DNA from: Hypsibius dujardini
Lineage: Eukaryota; Tardigrada; Eutardigrada; Parachela; Hypsibiidae
Assembly: GCA_001579985.1 (NCBI GenBank)
Contig: LRSR01001404.1
Span: forward strand, 1-21,907
DNA: 21,907 bases
Reading direction: 5' to 3'
A model generated the notes under the pieces. It was given only the letters and a program-made list of their open reading frames with translations, was not told the origin of the DNA and searched no databases. Position numbers and translations under genes: made by a program. Shown piece by piece: positions 6,571 through 15,578 of the stretch (the stretch's first letter is position 1; each line of letters opens with the position of its first letter).

Positions 6571-7338
6571 ATGGCGAGCTATGTCGTGGACAACTTCAAG
6601 TTTGGGTTTGCCTCTACTTCAGACAAAGGGGTGGGGGAGCTTTTAGACACACAAGTTTGCTGGAAGTTTTCTGACAATAAAAAGTATGTGTGTGATATTA
6701 AAAATGGATATATGAGATGCAATCACAATACACTGCTTTCTTCTGAGAATAAAATTATTATCCATCATGGTGCTAACATTACTAACAGAGAAGTAAAGAC
6801 TGATAACTATCGAAATATAGAATCACTACTTGTAGCTCTTAATAAAGCAATAATAGGAAGTGGACAGTTTAGTGTTTACAGTGAGGATAAAAGATTTCTT
6901 CAGCTAAAGGTACTGACAAATTACAAAATAGAATTCAAAGACGATAGTCCGATCTTACACACGGGGTTCGAGAAAAAAATATATGAAGCCGGCACTTACA
7001 TTGCTAAAACATTTTGGAGTAAGTCAGGAAGAAAAGAGTTAGTATACGTTACTCTACCTAATATTGTAAACAGTGGAATGGTGAGGCACATCACCTCCAA
7101 TAACACTAATATTTCTAGTATAGTAGGATTACTGGTTCTCATGGATGGTAAAGATGATAGTGATTACATAGTTATCTCAAGTAATGACTTTGTGGGTGTT
7201 GATGTGTCACCACATAGTCAGTTTACTGGTATTCTGAAGCTATTTTACAACACAGGACAGCTATTAGAATTCGACCGAAGTAATCTATTAGAGAATGATG
7301 TAAACTTTGAATTATGGTTCTCTATGCGGGTTGTGTAA
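6571..7338 (+). CDS. Minor capsid (penton) protein, single jelly roll
   Basis: This 255-residue ORF starts MASYVVDNFKFGFAST. It has the size, composition and ending (NFELWFSMRVV) of the Polinton penton protein that occupies capsid vertices. Alternating short beta strands run through the whole length, with no signal peptide or membrane segment. It sits between the pX-like gene (divergent) and PolB (convergent, 12 bases between stops). Assignment rests on recognition of the overall pattern and on its place in an otherwise complete Polinton set, not on a catalytic motif. Confidence 0.75.
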   Translation: MASYVVDNFKFGFASTSDKGVGELLDTQVCWKFSDNKKYVCDIKNGYMRCNHNTLLSSENKIIIHHGANITNREVKTDNYRNIESLLVALNKAIIGSGQFSVYSEDKRFLQLKVLTNYKIEFKDDSPILHTGFEKKIYEAGTYIAKTFWSKSGRKELVYVTLPNIVNSGMVRHITSNNTNISSIVGLLVLMDGKDDSDYIVISSNDFVGVDVSPHSQFTGILKLFYNTGQLLEFDRSNLLENDVNFELWFSMRVV

Positions 7339-7350
7339 GATAAGTAGGAA

Positions 7351-10300
7351 TCACCAGTCATACAAACCAGGATATCCAAAACTATAACACTCATTACCAA
7401 TTATATGCCTTTTTGTGTCTAATGGACTCAGTGCTGTTTTATTCATCATAACTTTAAATAGATTATGTTCTTTCGTTCTTATAAATCGCATAACTCTTTT
7501 ATTTTCTTTTTCACCATCTAATACCATCCTAAATGTATTATGCGATATCTCACTCATTAGTTCCTCTCTAACATCATAATCTTTTTTAACCTTTAAAACA
7601 CACTGTTTAACACCTTTTGCTCTCATTTTATGCTTGTTGTCATCGAAAGCTAATATGCTATACATTTTACTTCTGAGTCCAATAAACTCATCTATTATTG
7701 CACCATCCATCTCACATTTAAACTTTCCGATTTTCTCGTTATCACAATTGAAATTAGGATGTTCTTTAGGAAACTTACTGTTATCAAACCATGATGCTAA
7801 GTTAGCGTCATCTTTTATATCGCTATAAACATTCTCAGTTTGAATTTCAAGTATAAAACTATCAGTATCAGTATATAGCAGTCTGACACGATCACCATAT
7901 TTTACTTTCAATACATCATAATAAAATTGATACATTAATGTCTTACTAATCTCTAATATGCTCACCCCTACAAATAAAGGTGTATCAAGTTTAACATTAA
8001 TAACTTTTAACTGAGTTGCTAGTAAATTGTTATTTATGATCTGTCTATCCATAAACCTAGGGTTAGCTACATCTTTCTTAGATTCCTGTTCACTTCTTAG
8101 TTTTACATCAGCTCGATTTCTTTTATTCTCCATTGTCTTACCAAATACTGCATTATTTGCTAACTTATATACGTCACTTTTAGTTTTCCTTCTCAGTTCA
8201 GTGTTCATGTCAATGTACTCTTTCATCCAAGGTGATTGGTCAAATTCAATTATTCGATGAATTTTAGTTAATTTTAAACCCTGTTCTAATGCTTGTTGTA
8301 GTACTCTATAGTGAGCACTATAGTATAATTTATCCATTGAAGACAATACTAACTTTTCTTCTTTATCTGGATCACCTAACTCTTGCTGATGCTTCGATAG
8401 CCATTCTTTTTTTACAGGTCTTTTCTCAACTAAGAATGGAAAGTCATTATGTAGTTTTCTAAGTTCTTCTGGATAAGTAGCATCAAATTCTATAAAATAA
8501 CCTTTAGGGCTATCAACTTTAAGATTTATTATTTTTTCGGCAGTAAATTCCTTAATTTCATCTTCACTTAAATCTCTTAGATTATCTGTAGGAAGAAACT
8601 GTTGCATTGCCCAACCGTAAAGATTATTTGCATCGAGATACATAATATAAGAACTAGGGTTAGTTTTATCAAAGTTAGGATTTTCTATAAACTGATATTT
8701 TGAATCAAATATATACTTTGGATTAGCTTTAGCGAATCTCTTACCACATACAGTTGATACACCTCCTCTTTTCATTTTTTCTAAGAACTTATGAATATCA
8801 TAGTCGTATACGTAATCTAAATCTATCTTAGTTTTAAATAAACAACTATCCCATGAGAAGTGTGGTAAAGTCAAGTAATGAGCTACATCAAGTTTATGAG
8901 TCTCAAGTAATTCAGTACGATAATTCTCAAATATTTCAGCAAGTAATAACACATCACTCTTTAGATAGATATCATGTAGATCTTCCATTATTTTACATTC
9001 AAATTCTCTCCATATATTCTGTACATGTGCATAATCTTCATTCGAGCATGGATTGTCGGTTAAATCGTTATAAAAGTATTCCTTATCTGGTAATCTTGTT
9101 TCTTTAAGCTTATCAAAACTGTCCATATACGTGTAGGGATAAACTCCTTTTCTTAGTAGAAGTTTTAATTTCTCATCGCTGTAAATTTGATTTAAGATCT
9201 TTATATTATCCTTACGTAACTTTTTAGCTAAACTATCTAATGATCCAGCGAAGAATTGACTGGAGTCCTTAAAGCATATTTTTCCAATCTTGATAGTTAA
9301 GAATTTTTCCATAGTTTTCGCAATAACGTTCACTTGTTCCTTTCCCTGTAGTTCAATTCCTTTGATGATTAAGTGACCATCAAATCCTGTTAAGTTGTGA
9401 AAGAATACAGGTAGTTCTGGTTTAAATCTGAAATTAATATTACATGCCTGATGTGCTGCACCACGAAATTCACCAGTAATGTGACAGTGGTCTCTCACCT
9501 TCACGTTTCGATTGTTTTCTTCATTAGCTTCAATTTTTCGTTGACAAATATGACAATATTCCGACTTTTGGAATCTTTTTTCTTCCTCAGTTGATAAGTT
9601 CATAGGAACAATTTTTTTTAATTCTTCGTGTATTTTTTGCCACTCCTTGAATATACCCTTTAAAAAATCCTTAACACAACCCCTACCGCTGTACTTAAAA
9701 TATCGAAGTTCACCATTTTCAGAATGTATTTTACCATCCGATCTCACAAGAAGAAACGAAATACCAGATGGTTCCATGATAGTTTCACTACCTTTGATTA
9801 TTCTTGTTTTTGGTGCACCAAGTGATCTACATGGAAGTATTTTTTCATTATTTGCTTCAGCATCAGCATAAGCAACATATGGTACTTTTAGTTTTTTAGC
9901 ATGATTCTTAAATCTCTTTTTACTTCCTGGTTCCATCATTGTAACACGTTGAGTAGTATCATCAATACAGCTTTTCTCACACTTGTCTTTGCTTTTTTCA
10001 CTATTCTTAGTGTTCAAACAAAATTTGCATGTGAACTTTATATTAGCATGGTGATTATTTCTTGTGTTATTTAAACCATTGAAATTTCTTATCAACACGA
10101 AGTGATTCTTCACTGCGTTTGATTTTCCAACTAGTAATAAATATACAGATTTAGCTGGATTACCTTCTTTGTCTTTCTTTTTCGATAAATAAAGTGGTTG
10201 TAAAATTTCTTTTTTGCTAAACTCATACACACACACTGATAAATCTTTATTCATTCGCTCGAGTCTAGCAAAATTTTCATTATTACACACAAATGGGAAG

Positions 10301-11184
10301 TCGAATCCTTCATAATTTATTTCATTAAAATATTGAACATACTGGTTTGGTCTGTTTGGGTTTTGTAGGCGATTGAGTGGGTGATCATGCGCAGCAATGC
10401 AGTATTTCAAACAAAAGTTATCATTATTCTTGATGTTTAAACAATTCCTATTATTAAAGTCTACATAGCTTCCTCCTCCTCTTCCATCAGAAGCTCCATG
10501 ATCAAATTCTGATATATTTAGAAAAATCGTTATAATACGCTGAAATTTCCACTGCGAACCTTCGTTAGTAAATTTATCAACTTTAGAGTGTATTGAAGCA
10601 ATGGAACTTTGAATAAACTCATCGATTTGTGAAGGATCTAATACTGCTCTTTGTTCACCACGAAAGTGAGCGTCTATAGTAAGCTTAGTTAAGTCTTGTA
10701 GATTCTTTTCCATGTTAGCATATAAAACTAAACTCGTTTTAATTTGAGAACGTGACAATGCTTTACTCAGCTTATCTTTTATTTCTAGTGATATGTGGTT
10801 TAAAATACGAATGTAGTCTCTGGAATCGATTGTTTCCGGAAAACTCATTCCTAAATTTACATGAACTAGTTCTGTTGTCATTCTAATTTTTCTGAATCTT
10901 AAATTATTTATTTCTGGATCAATAAGAGAAATGTTTGGTTCTTCGAATAAACGAGACAATGTATAGATAATAGGTTCTTCTTGTGTTTTAGCTTGTCTTT
11001 CAAACTTCTTTCTAGCGATCTCCTGTTTTATGTTTTCATACTCTTCAATTATCCTAATACTCGCTTCAACTTCCTGACTATTTTTAGGTAATTCATCATT
11101 TTCATGTCTTGGAACAGCTATCAGTCGCTTATGAACAGCATAACGTTTTTCAAAAAACTTTGAAATTCCTCTTAAATCAGTCAT
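7351..11184 (-). CDS. Protein-primed family B DNA polymerase
   Basis: The 1277-residue polymerase would replicate the linear element from protein-capped ends. Visible motifs: Exo I at 441-443 (YADAEA), Exo II at 596-602 (HNLTGFD), Exo III at 740-744 (YLKSD), polymerase motif A at 851-860 (DANNLYGWAM), motif B at 1007-1020 (KLANNAVFGKTMEN) and motif C at 1104-1109 (YTDTDS). A zinc-binding insertion lies at 544-583 (CHIC...DHCH...CN), like an endonuclease VII-type finger. The N-terminal 200-370 region has a conserved Cys (258) and His (361) block that could be a degraded or active cysteine-protease-like domain. All catalytic residues appear intact and there is no internal stop. A perfect 26-base palindrome lies 40 bases upstream. 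Confidence 0.97.
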   Translation of the reverse strand: MTDLRGISKFFEKRYAVHKRLIAVPRHENDELPKNSQEVEASIRIIEEYENIKQEIARKKFERQAKTQEEPIIYTLSRLFEEPNISLIDPEINNLRFRKIRMTTELVHVNLGMSFPETIDSRDYIRILNHISLEIKDKLSKALSRSQIKTSLVLYANMEKNLQDLTKLTIDAHFRGEQRAVLDPSQIDEFIQSSIASIHSKVDKFTNEGSQWKFQRIITIFLNISEFDHGASDGRGGGSYVDFNNRNCLNIKNNDNFCLKYCIAAHDHPLNRLQNPNRPNQYVQYFNEINYEGFDFPFVCNNENFARLERMNKDLSVCVYEFSKKEILQPLYLSKKKDKEGNPAKSVYLLLVGKSNAVKNHFVLIRNFNGLNNTRNNHHANIKFTCKFCLNTKNSEKSKDKCEKSCIDDTTQRVTMMEPGSKKRFKNHAKKLKVPYVAYADAEANNEKILPCRSLGAPKTRIIKGSETIMEPSGISFLLVRSDGKIHSENGELRYFKYSGRGCVKDFLKGIFKEWQKIHEELKKIVPMNLSTEEEKRFQKSEYCHICQRKIEANEENNRNVKVRDHCHITGEFRGAAHQACNINFRFKPELPVFFHNLTGFDGHLIIKGIELQGKEQVNVIAKTMEKFLTIKIGKICFKDSSQFFAGSLDSLAKKLRKDNIKILNQIYSDEKLKLLLRKGVYPYTYMDSFDKLKETRLPDKEYFYNDLTDNPCSNEDYAHVQNIWREFECKIMEDLHDIYLKSDVLLLAEIFENYRTELLETHKLDVAHYLTLPHFSWDSCLFKTKIDLDYVYDYDIHKFLEKMKRGGVSTVCGKRFAKANPKYIFDSKYQFIENPNFDKTNPSSYIMYLDANNLYGWAMQQFLPTDNLRDLSEDEIKEFTAEKIINLKVDSPKGYFIEFDATYPEELRKLHNDFPFLVEKRPVKKEWLSKHQQELGDPDKEEKLVLSSMDKLYYSAHYRVLQQALEQGLKLTKIHRIIEFDQSPWMKEYIDMNTELRRKTKSDVYKLANNAVFGKTMENKRNRADVKLRSEQESKKDVANPRFMDRQIINNNLLATQLKVINVKLDTPLFVGVSILEISKTLMYQFYYDVLKVKYGDRVRLLYTDTDSFILEIQTENVYSDIKDDANLASWFDNSKFPKEHPNFNCDNEKIGKFKCEMDGAIIDEFIGLRSKMYSILAFDDNKHKMRAKGVKQCVLKVKKDYDVREELMSEISHNTFRMVLDGEKENKRVMRFIRTKEHNLFKVMMNKTALSPLDTKRHIIGNECYSFGYPGLYDW

Positions 11185-11223
11185 TTTGTGTTAAGAACGT
11201 AAGAAAAGATAATAGGCAGCCGC

Positions 11224-11249
11224 TTTCGCTATCATATATGATAGCGAAA
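11224..11249. promoter_or_regulatory. Perfect 26-bp palindrome upstream of PolB
   Basis: The 13-base arm TTTCGCTATCATA is followed directly by its exact reverse complement. It lies in the 88 bases between the small basic-protein gene and the PolB start codon on the minus strand. It could be an operator for a dimeric DNA-binding protein, a cruciform, or a hairpin in the mRNA leader. The centre CATATATG also supplies a TATA-like sequence about 50 bases from the polymerase ATG. Confidence 0.7.
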
Positions 11250-11272
11250 AACAAAAATCAATTATAAAAAAA

Positions 11273-11467
11273 TCAATCACTTTTATGTTCGTGATATCTT
11301 TGAAGAGCTTTTTGTTTATGTAATTCATAACTAGGAGAGTTTTTAAACCTTTCATGATTCACTTTCCATTTTTTTTGGAGTGCTTTGTATTTCTCTGGAT
11401 CATTTTTAATCTTTTCAAAGTATTTAGCGGAAGCTCTTTTTTGTGCCTCTGTGCAAGTCATCTTCAT
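11273..11467 (-). CDS. Small basic protein
   Basis: From the ATG at 11467 the product is 64 residues and very rich in Lys, His and aromatic residues. A helical motif seems repeated (KYFEKIKNDPEKYKALQKK, then RFKNSPSYELHKQKALQRY). Its charge and lack of hydrophobic core suggest DNA or RNA binding. It sits just upstream of PolB on the same strand, with the palindrome between them, so it could be a regulator or DNA-condensing factor. I do not recognise a named family. Confidence 0.45.
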   Translation of the reverse strand: MKMTCTEAQKRASAKYFEKIKNDPEKYKALQKKWKVNHERFKNSPSYELHKQKALQRYHEHKSD

Positions 11468-11557
11468 TTTTTTTTGCCTCAATATTCAACTCTCGAATGA
11501 ACTTTTCATTTATAAAAGATTTAAAACAATAAATATAGTATAAAAGAAAACTTAAAA
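11468..11557 (+). promoter_or_regulatory. Promoter region of the major capsid gene
   Basis: An AT-rich stretch holds ATAAAAGA near 11512 and TATAAAAG near 11538, the latter 18-20 bases before the capsid ATG. The shared spacer also serves the small minus-strand gene. Confidence 0.4.
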
Positions 11558-13336
11558 ATGTTGTCGATTGCGAATATTCATACTACTGACATTCCTTCTC
11601 AGTTTGTGACTCAAGTTCAACCCATCAACAATGTGGTTGAAAACCTTATATATCAGACGGTATCTCCGAAGAACTGTTCAACCATACTAATGGACCAGAA
11701 CAACACTAATACATCTGAAATTATATTCGAGATCGATGGAGACTCTGGCTCTTGCATTGATTTGTCACAAATATCTTTCGAATACGACCTATCAGTTACT
11801 ATGCTTGTCAGTGGACAGGTTACTCCTATGTTAGAAACATATCCAGTAAACTTTGTAGATAGTTTTCATAGTAGCTGGATAAGTTCTCTGTCGGTAGATT
11901 CCACAGTTGCAAATCATGGCGCAAGAATAATCGAATATGTTTTAAACTTTAGTCAACAGAACCAAATGATGAACTCTTTAACGTATACATTAGATGAAAT
12001 TCAAACTCAAGGTAGTCTGTATGGGTACTATAACGAAAGTCAAGCTTTAAAAGACGCTGCTGCAAAAAATAGTGCTAGTATAAATGGATGTGAATATCTC
12101 TGGGGAGACTCAGCTAGCGTAAAATCAACCAATAGCAGCATAGAACGAAAACAGATGTTACTAGCTGCCAACGTGGGGCAAAACAGCAAGAGGATTGCCT
12201 TTAGGGTTAATCATCCTTTCTTTAACGTCAACGATGTGTTACCACCAAATTTTGGAATCCGAATTACGATGCAACCACAAAATACATATACCAGTTTTAT
12301 AGCAGATACAAACTCAGCAAAAATAGGCACCGCGGAAAATCCACTATTTGGAAAGGTTGTGACTTTCAGTAGCTCTGTTTCTAATTTAGTTTGTTTAGTT
12401 AGACGAAAAAAATTATACTCGCATGCTTTGTTAGCGTATCAGCAATATTTGAACTCCACTCCGAGGCAGATCAGATATGAAAGACTTTTATATCAGTCTA
12501 ATCATTTAGCTCAAAATTCTGGTAACATGATTAATGTAAATATAAAACTTGGAATTAATTCTCAGGTAAATCCAAAAGCCTTACTATTCTTTTTGACAGA
12601 AACTGGGGCTAAAAGCAGTTACTCTTTAGATTCACATTACTTTGTGACAGCTGATGTATACAAGTACTGGGTGGACTATAACGGAACAATAGTTCCAACG
12701 AATAACGATTTAAATCTGAAAATGAATGGCTTATCAAACAATTATTCCAGAGCATATCAAATGTTAAAGGAGGCATTAGGCTTGCATCATACTGACACAT
12801 TTAGCATAAAATACAAAGATGGCATTACTGGATCGTGTTATAATAAGCGAAATACCATATATGGTGTTCCACTCTCTAATGATCCTGAATATGATTCGTT
12901 TGAGGGTAGTAGCATGGGTAAAAACAACGCCCAACTGCAACTAAACATAATTTTTAACACTATAGCATCTAATTACGATTTGCACACAGTACTATTGTTT
13001 GATGAAATTTTAGAAATAGATTATGAGAAAAATAAAATGGAAAACATTAGTAATCATCAGAGCAGATTAACAGAAGTACAAATGCCTACTGTAGCTGATT
13101 TCAAAAACGCACGATACATACAGTTTGGGGGTGGTAAAATCAGTGGATTTTTCAATAACTTAAAGAACAAAATTGCTGCATTCTTACCAAGACTATTCAG
13201 CGCAGTACAAACTTACGCTCCACATGCAATTAAGGGTGTAAACATGGCTAATGAAATGGCTGGTAAATACTTTGCTAACCAGGGAGGATCTGCCCTAAGT
13301 TTAAAAAAAAGCCAGAGCTACATGAAAAAATTGTAG
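11558..13336 (+). CDS. Major capsid protein, double jelly roll
   Basis: This is the 592-residue hexon-type shell protein of Polintons. It starts MLSIANIHTTDIPSQF. Typical family features include the segment around LVRRKKLYSHALLAYQQYL and the second-barrel region ending DEILEIDYEKN. The final 74 residues (from about 519, RYIQFGGGKISGFF) are unusual: a Gly-rich step leads into an amphipathic, basic, hydrophobic stretch (KIAAFLPRLFSAVQTY), reminiscent of the membrane-active parts of adenovirus minor proteins. FGGG resembles a processing site for the element's own protease. Near the 3' end (13300-13306) the heptamer TTTAAAA is positioned for -1 frameshifting into the protease frame. Confidence 0.88.
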   Translation: MLSIANIHTTDIPSQFVTQVQPINNVVENLIYQTVSPKNCSTILMDQNNTNTSEIIFEIDGDSGSCIDLSQISFEYDLSVTMLVSGQVTPMLETYPVNFVDSFHSSWISSLSVDSTVANHGARIIEYVLNFSQQNQMMNSLTYTLDEIQTQGSLYGYYNESQALKDAAAKNSASINGCEYLWGDSASVKSTNSSIERKQMLLAANVGQNSKRIAFRVNHPFFNVNDVLPPNFGIRITMQPQNTYTSFIADTNSAKIGTAENPLFGKVVTFSSSVSNLVCLVRRKKLYSHALLAYQQYLNSTPRQIRYERLLYQSNHLAQNSGNMINVNIKLGINSQVNPKALLFFLTETGAKSSYSLDSHYFVTADVYKYWVDYNGTIVPTNNDLNLKMNGLSNNYSRAYQMLKEALGLHHTDTFSIKYKDGITGSCYNKRNTIYGVPLSNDPEYDSFEGSSMGKNNAQLQLNIIFNTIASNYDLHTVLLFDEILEIDYEKNKMENISNHQSRLTEVQMPTVADFKNARYIQFGGGKISGFFNNLKNKIAAFLPRLFSAVQTYAPHAIKGVNMANEMAGKYFANQGGSALSLKKSQSYMKKL

Positions 13337-14061
13337 ATAGACTAAACGAAGTTAGAAAAAAGTATAAAAATTACGATGTCATAGGTTATGAACAGTTTTA
13401 TCCATTAAGTAACCGAGAATTCGACGATTATTTCAAACTTGATCAGTTCTATAAAGGATGTTATGCTAACGATAAAGCTCATCCAAAATTTCTTAAGAAA
13501 AAAGGTGACTTTATGATAATCAATGTAGATCCAAGCGAGATGAGTGGTAGTCACTGGTTTTGTTTAAAGAAGAGTAAGTATTTGGAACTATTTGACTCTT
13601 GGGATTTACCACAAGTGTTGCTCGGTGATAGTTTTATTAAGAAATTAAAACGTTACAAAAATGTTCAGTTTATGCCTTTTGCTATTCAAAACGAAGATAG
13701 AGTTGACACCACATGTGGTTGGCACAGTATTAGCTTCATCAACTCTGGTTTAAGCATAGAAAACTATGCAAAAATGTTTGAAGCAGATAAAGCCGGTAGT
13801 TTTCCCGAAATTGAAAGATATAACTTGCAAGTAATGATTTCCTTCCTTTTACCTATTGAAAAAGCGGTGGTGACTGAGCCTACTAATGCAGCTGAACCAG
13901 AAAAGTCAAAAAATATATTGGAAATCCCATTAGATGATCTGAAGACATTGGTTGACACAAGCTTTAAAGAAACACCCATAAAAAAATTTAAAAAAGTTAC
14001 TTTGAGAAGAGGGCAGCGCATCAGAAAACAAACAAAGTATCTAATCAACGAAATGAAATGA
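13279..14061 (+). CDS. Adenain-like (C5/Ulp1-fold) cysteine protease, lacking an ATG upstream of its conserved core
   Basis: The frame is open from 13279 to 14061, but its first ATG (13513) falls inside the conserved fold. Upstream codons encode recognisable protease sequence (IGYEQFYPLSNREF, DQFYKGCYAND). Catalytic residues are visible: His in SGSHWF (codon at 13552-13554), Asp in LFDSWD, Gln in FAIQNED and Cys in DTTCGWHS (codon at 13714-13716). It overlaps the 3' end of the capsid gene in the -1 frame with a slippery TTTAAAA at 13300-13306. Translation by -1 frameshift would give a capsid-protease fusion with about 251 residues of protease. Alternatives are a non-AUG start, splicing, or a one-base change in the A8 run. 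The tail is basic (RRGQRIRKQTKY). It would mature virion proteins. Confidence 0.85.
   Translation, partial: PGRICPKFKKKPELHEKIVDRLNEVRKKYKNYDVIGYEQFYPLSNREFDDYFKLDQFYKGCYANDKAHPKFLKKKGDFMIINVDPSEMSGSHWFCLKKSKYLELFDSWDLPQVLLGDSFIKKLKRYKNVQFMPFAIQNEDRVDTTCGWHSISFINSGLSIENYAKMFEADKAGSFPEIERYNLQVMISFLLPIEKAVVTEPTNAAEPEKSKNILEIPLDDLKTLVDTSFKETPIKKFKKVTLRRGQRIRKQTKYLINEMK
13300..13306 (+). promoter_or_regulatory. Candidate -1 ribosomal frameshift site
   Basis: In the capsid frame the bases read T TTA AAA, a canonical X XXY YYZ heptamer, followed by more A (A8 in all). Slipping back one base enters exactly the protease frame. A weak 5-bp stem (CTACA 13318-13322 with TGTAG 13332-13336) lies 11 bases downstream; no strong pseudoknot was found by eye. 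Confidence 0.55.
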
Positions 14062-14088
14062 GTCAAAAAAATAGACTTAATTTTTTTA

Positions 14089-14505
14089 CTAAGGCGTATC
14101 CACTGTACCTGAACATGTTTTGGCTGGAGAGATAACATTTAAATATTTGTAATGTACCATTTGTGGACAACATAGTTCGTTATCATCAACTAGTATAGTA
14201 ATTAGATCAGGTAAAATCATCTGCAGCTTCCAAAACGGAGGCAGACACAATTGACCTGAAGATCTGAAATCTATCGTAGTATACCCATACCCATGCAGGT
14301 AGTGAAAGGATGTGTCTTGTTTAGTTAGATCAAACTGTGTACCATTTAAATCTTTACAGTTGATATAGTGATAATGTCTGGAACACTTGCATTGTTCAAA
14401 TAAACATTTACTGTGGTAGTGAATAACAGGAGACCGCTCTTGATAATACCTGTAGCCATACGATAAGATTACAACCGCAAAGAAAATAAATAATTTGAGA
14501 AACAT
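14089..14505 (-). CDS. Secreted Cys-rich protein with one leucine-rich repeat (cargo-like)
   Basis: The 138-residue protein begins with a clear signal peptide (MFLKLFIFFAVVILSYG). A cysteine cluster follows at about 34-50 (CLFEQCKCSRHYHYINC), resembling the N-terminal cap of leucine-rich-repeat proteins. LPDLITILVDDNEL then fits one repeat (LxxLxxLxLxxNxL), followed by CC and a final Cys, as in a C-terminal cap. It looks like a minimal extracellular LRR protein, a type not expected among core Polinton genes. It may be host-derived cargo acting outside the cell or on a virion surface. The gene lies between the protease (same-side stops 27 bases apart) and the divergent ATPase. The LRR reading rests on one repeat and the Cys pattern. 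Confidence 0.55.
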   Translation of the reverse strand: MFLKLFIFFAVVILSYGYRYYQERSPVIHYHSKCLFEQCKCSRHYHYINCKDLNGTQFDLTKQDTSFHYLHGYGYTTIDFRSSGQLCLPPFWKLQMILPDLITILVDDNELCCPQMVHYKYLNVISPAKTCSGTVDTP

Positions 14506-14554
14506 AGTTGAGATATAAAAGATAAAAAAATAAACAATTATTTAAGATATATAT

Positions 14555-15571
14555 ATGTGCATGAGCATGCAAGCGAATTCTTGTGAATTCTCGAGAATGT
14601 CTAGCTTTGTTACTTATGAAAACTTGGCAAATTTCAGTGAAAAACAGCAGTTTAGGAATCTGAAAGGTAAATATAATTTTATTACTCATCCTAGTAGCAC
14701 AATAGTTTGTGGTAAAACAGGAAGTGGAAAGACAAGACTAGTAATGAATTTAATCAAAATAGGGGTTGAAAATGACATGTGGGATCAAATAGTCATTATT
14801 ACCCCAGATAACGATTCCGAATACGACGTGTTTTTCAATAAATTAGTAGAGCGAGAGAGAATGGATGATTTACCCACAATAAATCTGAGCGCTCTTCCCA
14901 AGACTTTAGAGGATTTTTTTAATAAAGTTGAAAACGAAATGGTGTTTGATAAAAAAAAGCAAACCTTAGTCGTAGTCGATGACTTCCATACCGAGAGTAC
15001 TACTAATAAGTTCATTAAACAGTTGTTTACTAAGAACCGTCATTACGGTATCAGCTTAATATTCTGCACACAAAACTTCAACGAACTTCCTGTTACTGTA
15101 AAAACGAATAGTCAGTACTACTACTTCATGAAAGACTGCAACCCTAAAATACTAGAAAACGTAGAAGCTAAGTGTGGGATAAACGAAGTTAAAAAGTTGT
15201 ATCTAGCTTATATGGGTACTACGAGTACAAGTTTTCCATGGGTTATGTTAAACGTAAATAAAAACTATCTGGTTGACAAAGAGAACTACATACATTACTT
15301 GAACAGCGATACAAAGGAGAAAAATATAGACATGATACCTTTTAACGAGTTTAAGAATAAATATGATATAGAAGAGAAGAATAACTTAAGACGAATTATA
15401 CTCGAAAAGTATATGCCAGAGTGTGAGACGGGGGTAATCAAGAAACTAAGTACGAGTAGACGGACTAAAACACACAACGAGGAAATAAAGAAATGGATCC
15501 CCGAAAATTATTGGCAGTTCTTTAGTTTGCGAACGAAGTGTGCGCCAGAAATCGTATATCCCAATGAATAA
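14555..15571 (+). CDS. Genome-packaging ATPase (FtsK/HerA, A32-like)
   Basis: This enzyme pumps DNA into capsids. In the 338-residue ORF the Walker A is GKTGSGKT (about residues 53-60) and the Walker B is TLVVVDDF (about 137-144). A sensor-like stretch ISLIFCTQNFNELP follows. Several ATGs lie near the start: 14555, 14561, 14567 and 14597. The last gives MSSFVTYENLANFSEKQQF and may be the true start, because the first ATG falls in the TATA-rich GATATATATATG. The gene is divergent from the secreted LRR-like gene across about 50 AT-rich bases. No inactivating change is seen. Confidence 0.92.
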   Translation: MCMSMQANSCEFSRMSSFVTYENLANFSEKQQFRNLKGKYNFITHPSSTIVCGKTGSGKTRLVMNLIKIGVENDMWDQIVIITPDNDSEYDVFFNKLVERERMDDLPTINLSALPKTLEDFFNKVENEMVFDKKKQTLVVVDDFHTESTTNKFIKQLFTKNRHYGISLIFCTQNFNELPVTVKTNSQYYYFMKDCNPKILENVEAKCGINEVKKLYLAYMGTTSTSFPWVMLNVNKNYLVDKENYIHYLNSDTKEKNIDMIPFNEFKNKYDIEEKNNLRRIILEKYMPECETGVIKKLSTSRRTKTHNEEIKKWIPENYWQFFSLRTKCAPEIVYPNE

Positions 15572-15578
15572 CGTGTGT

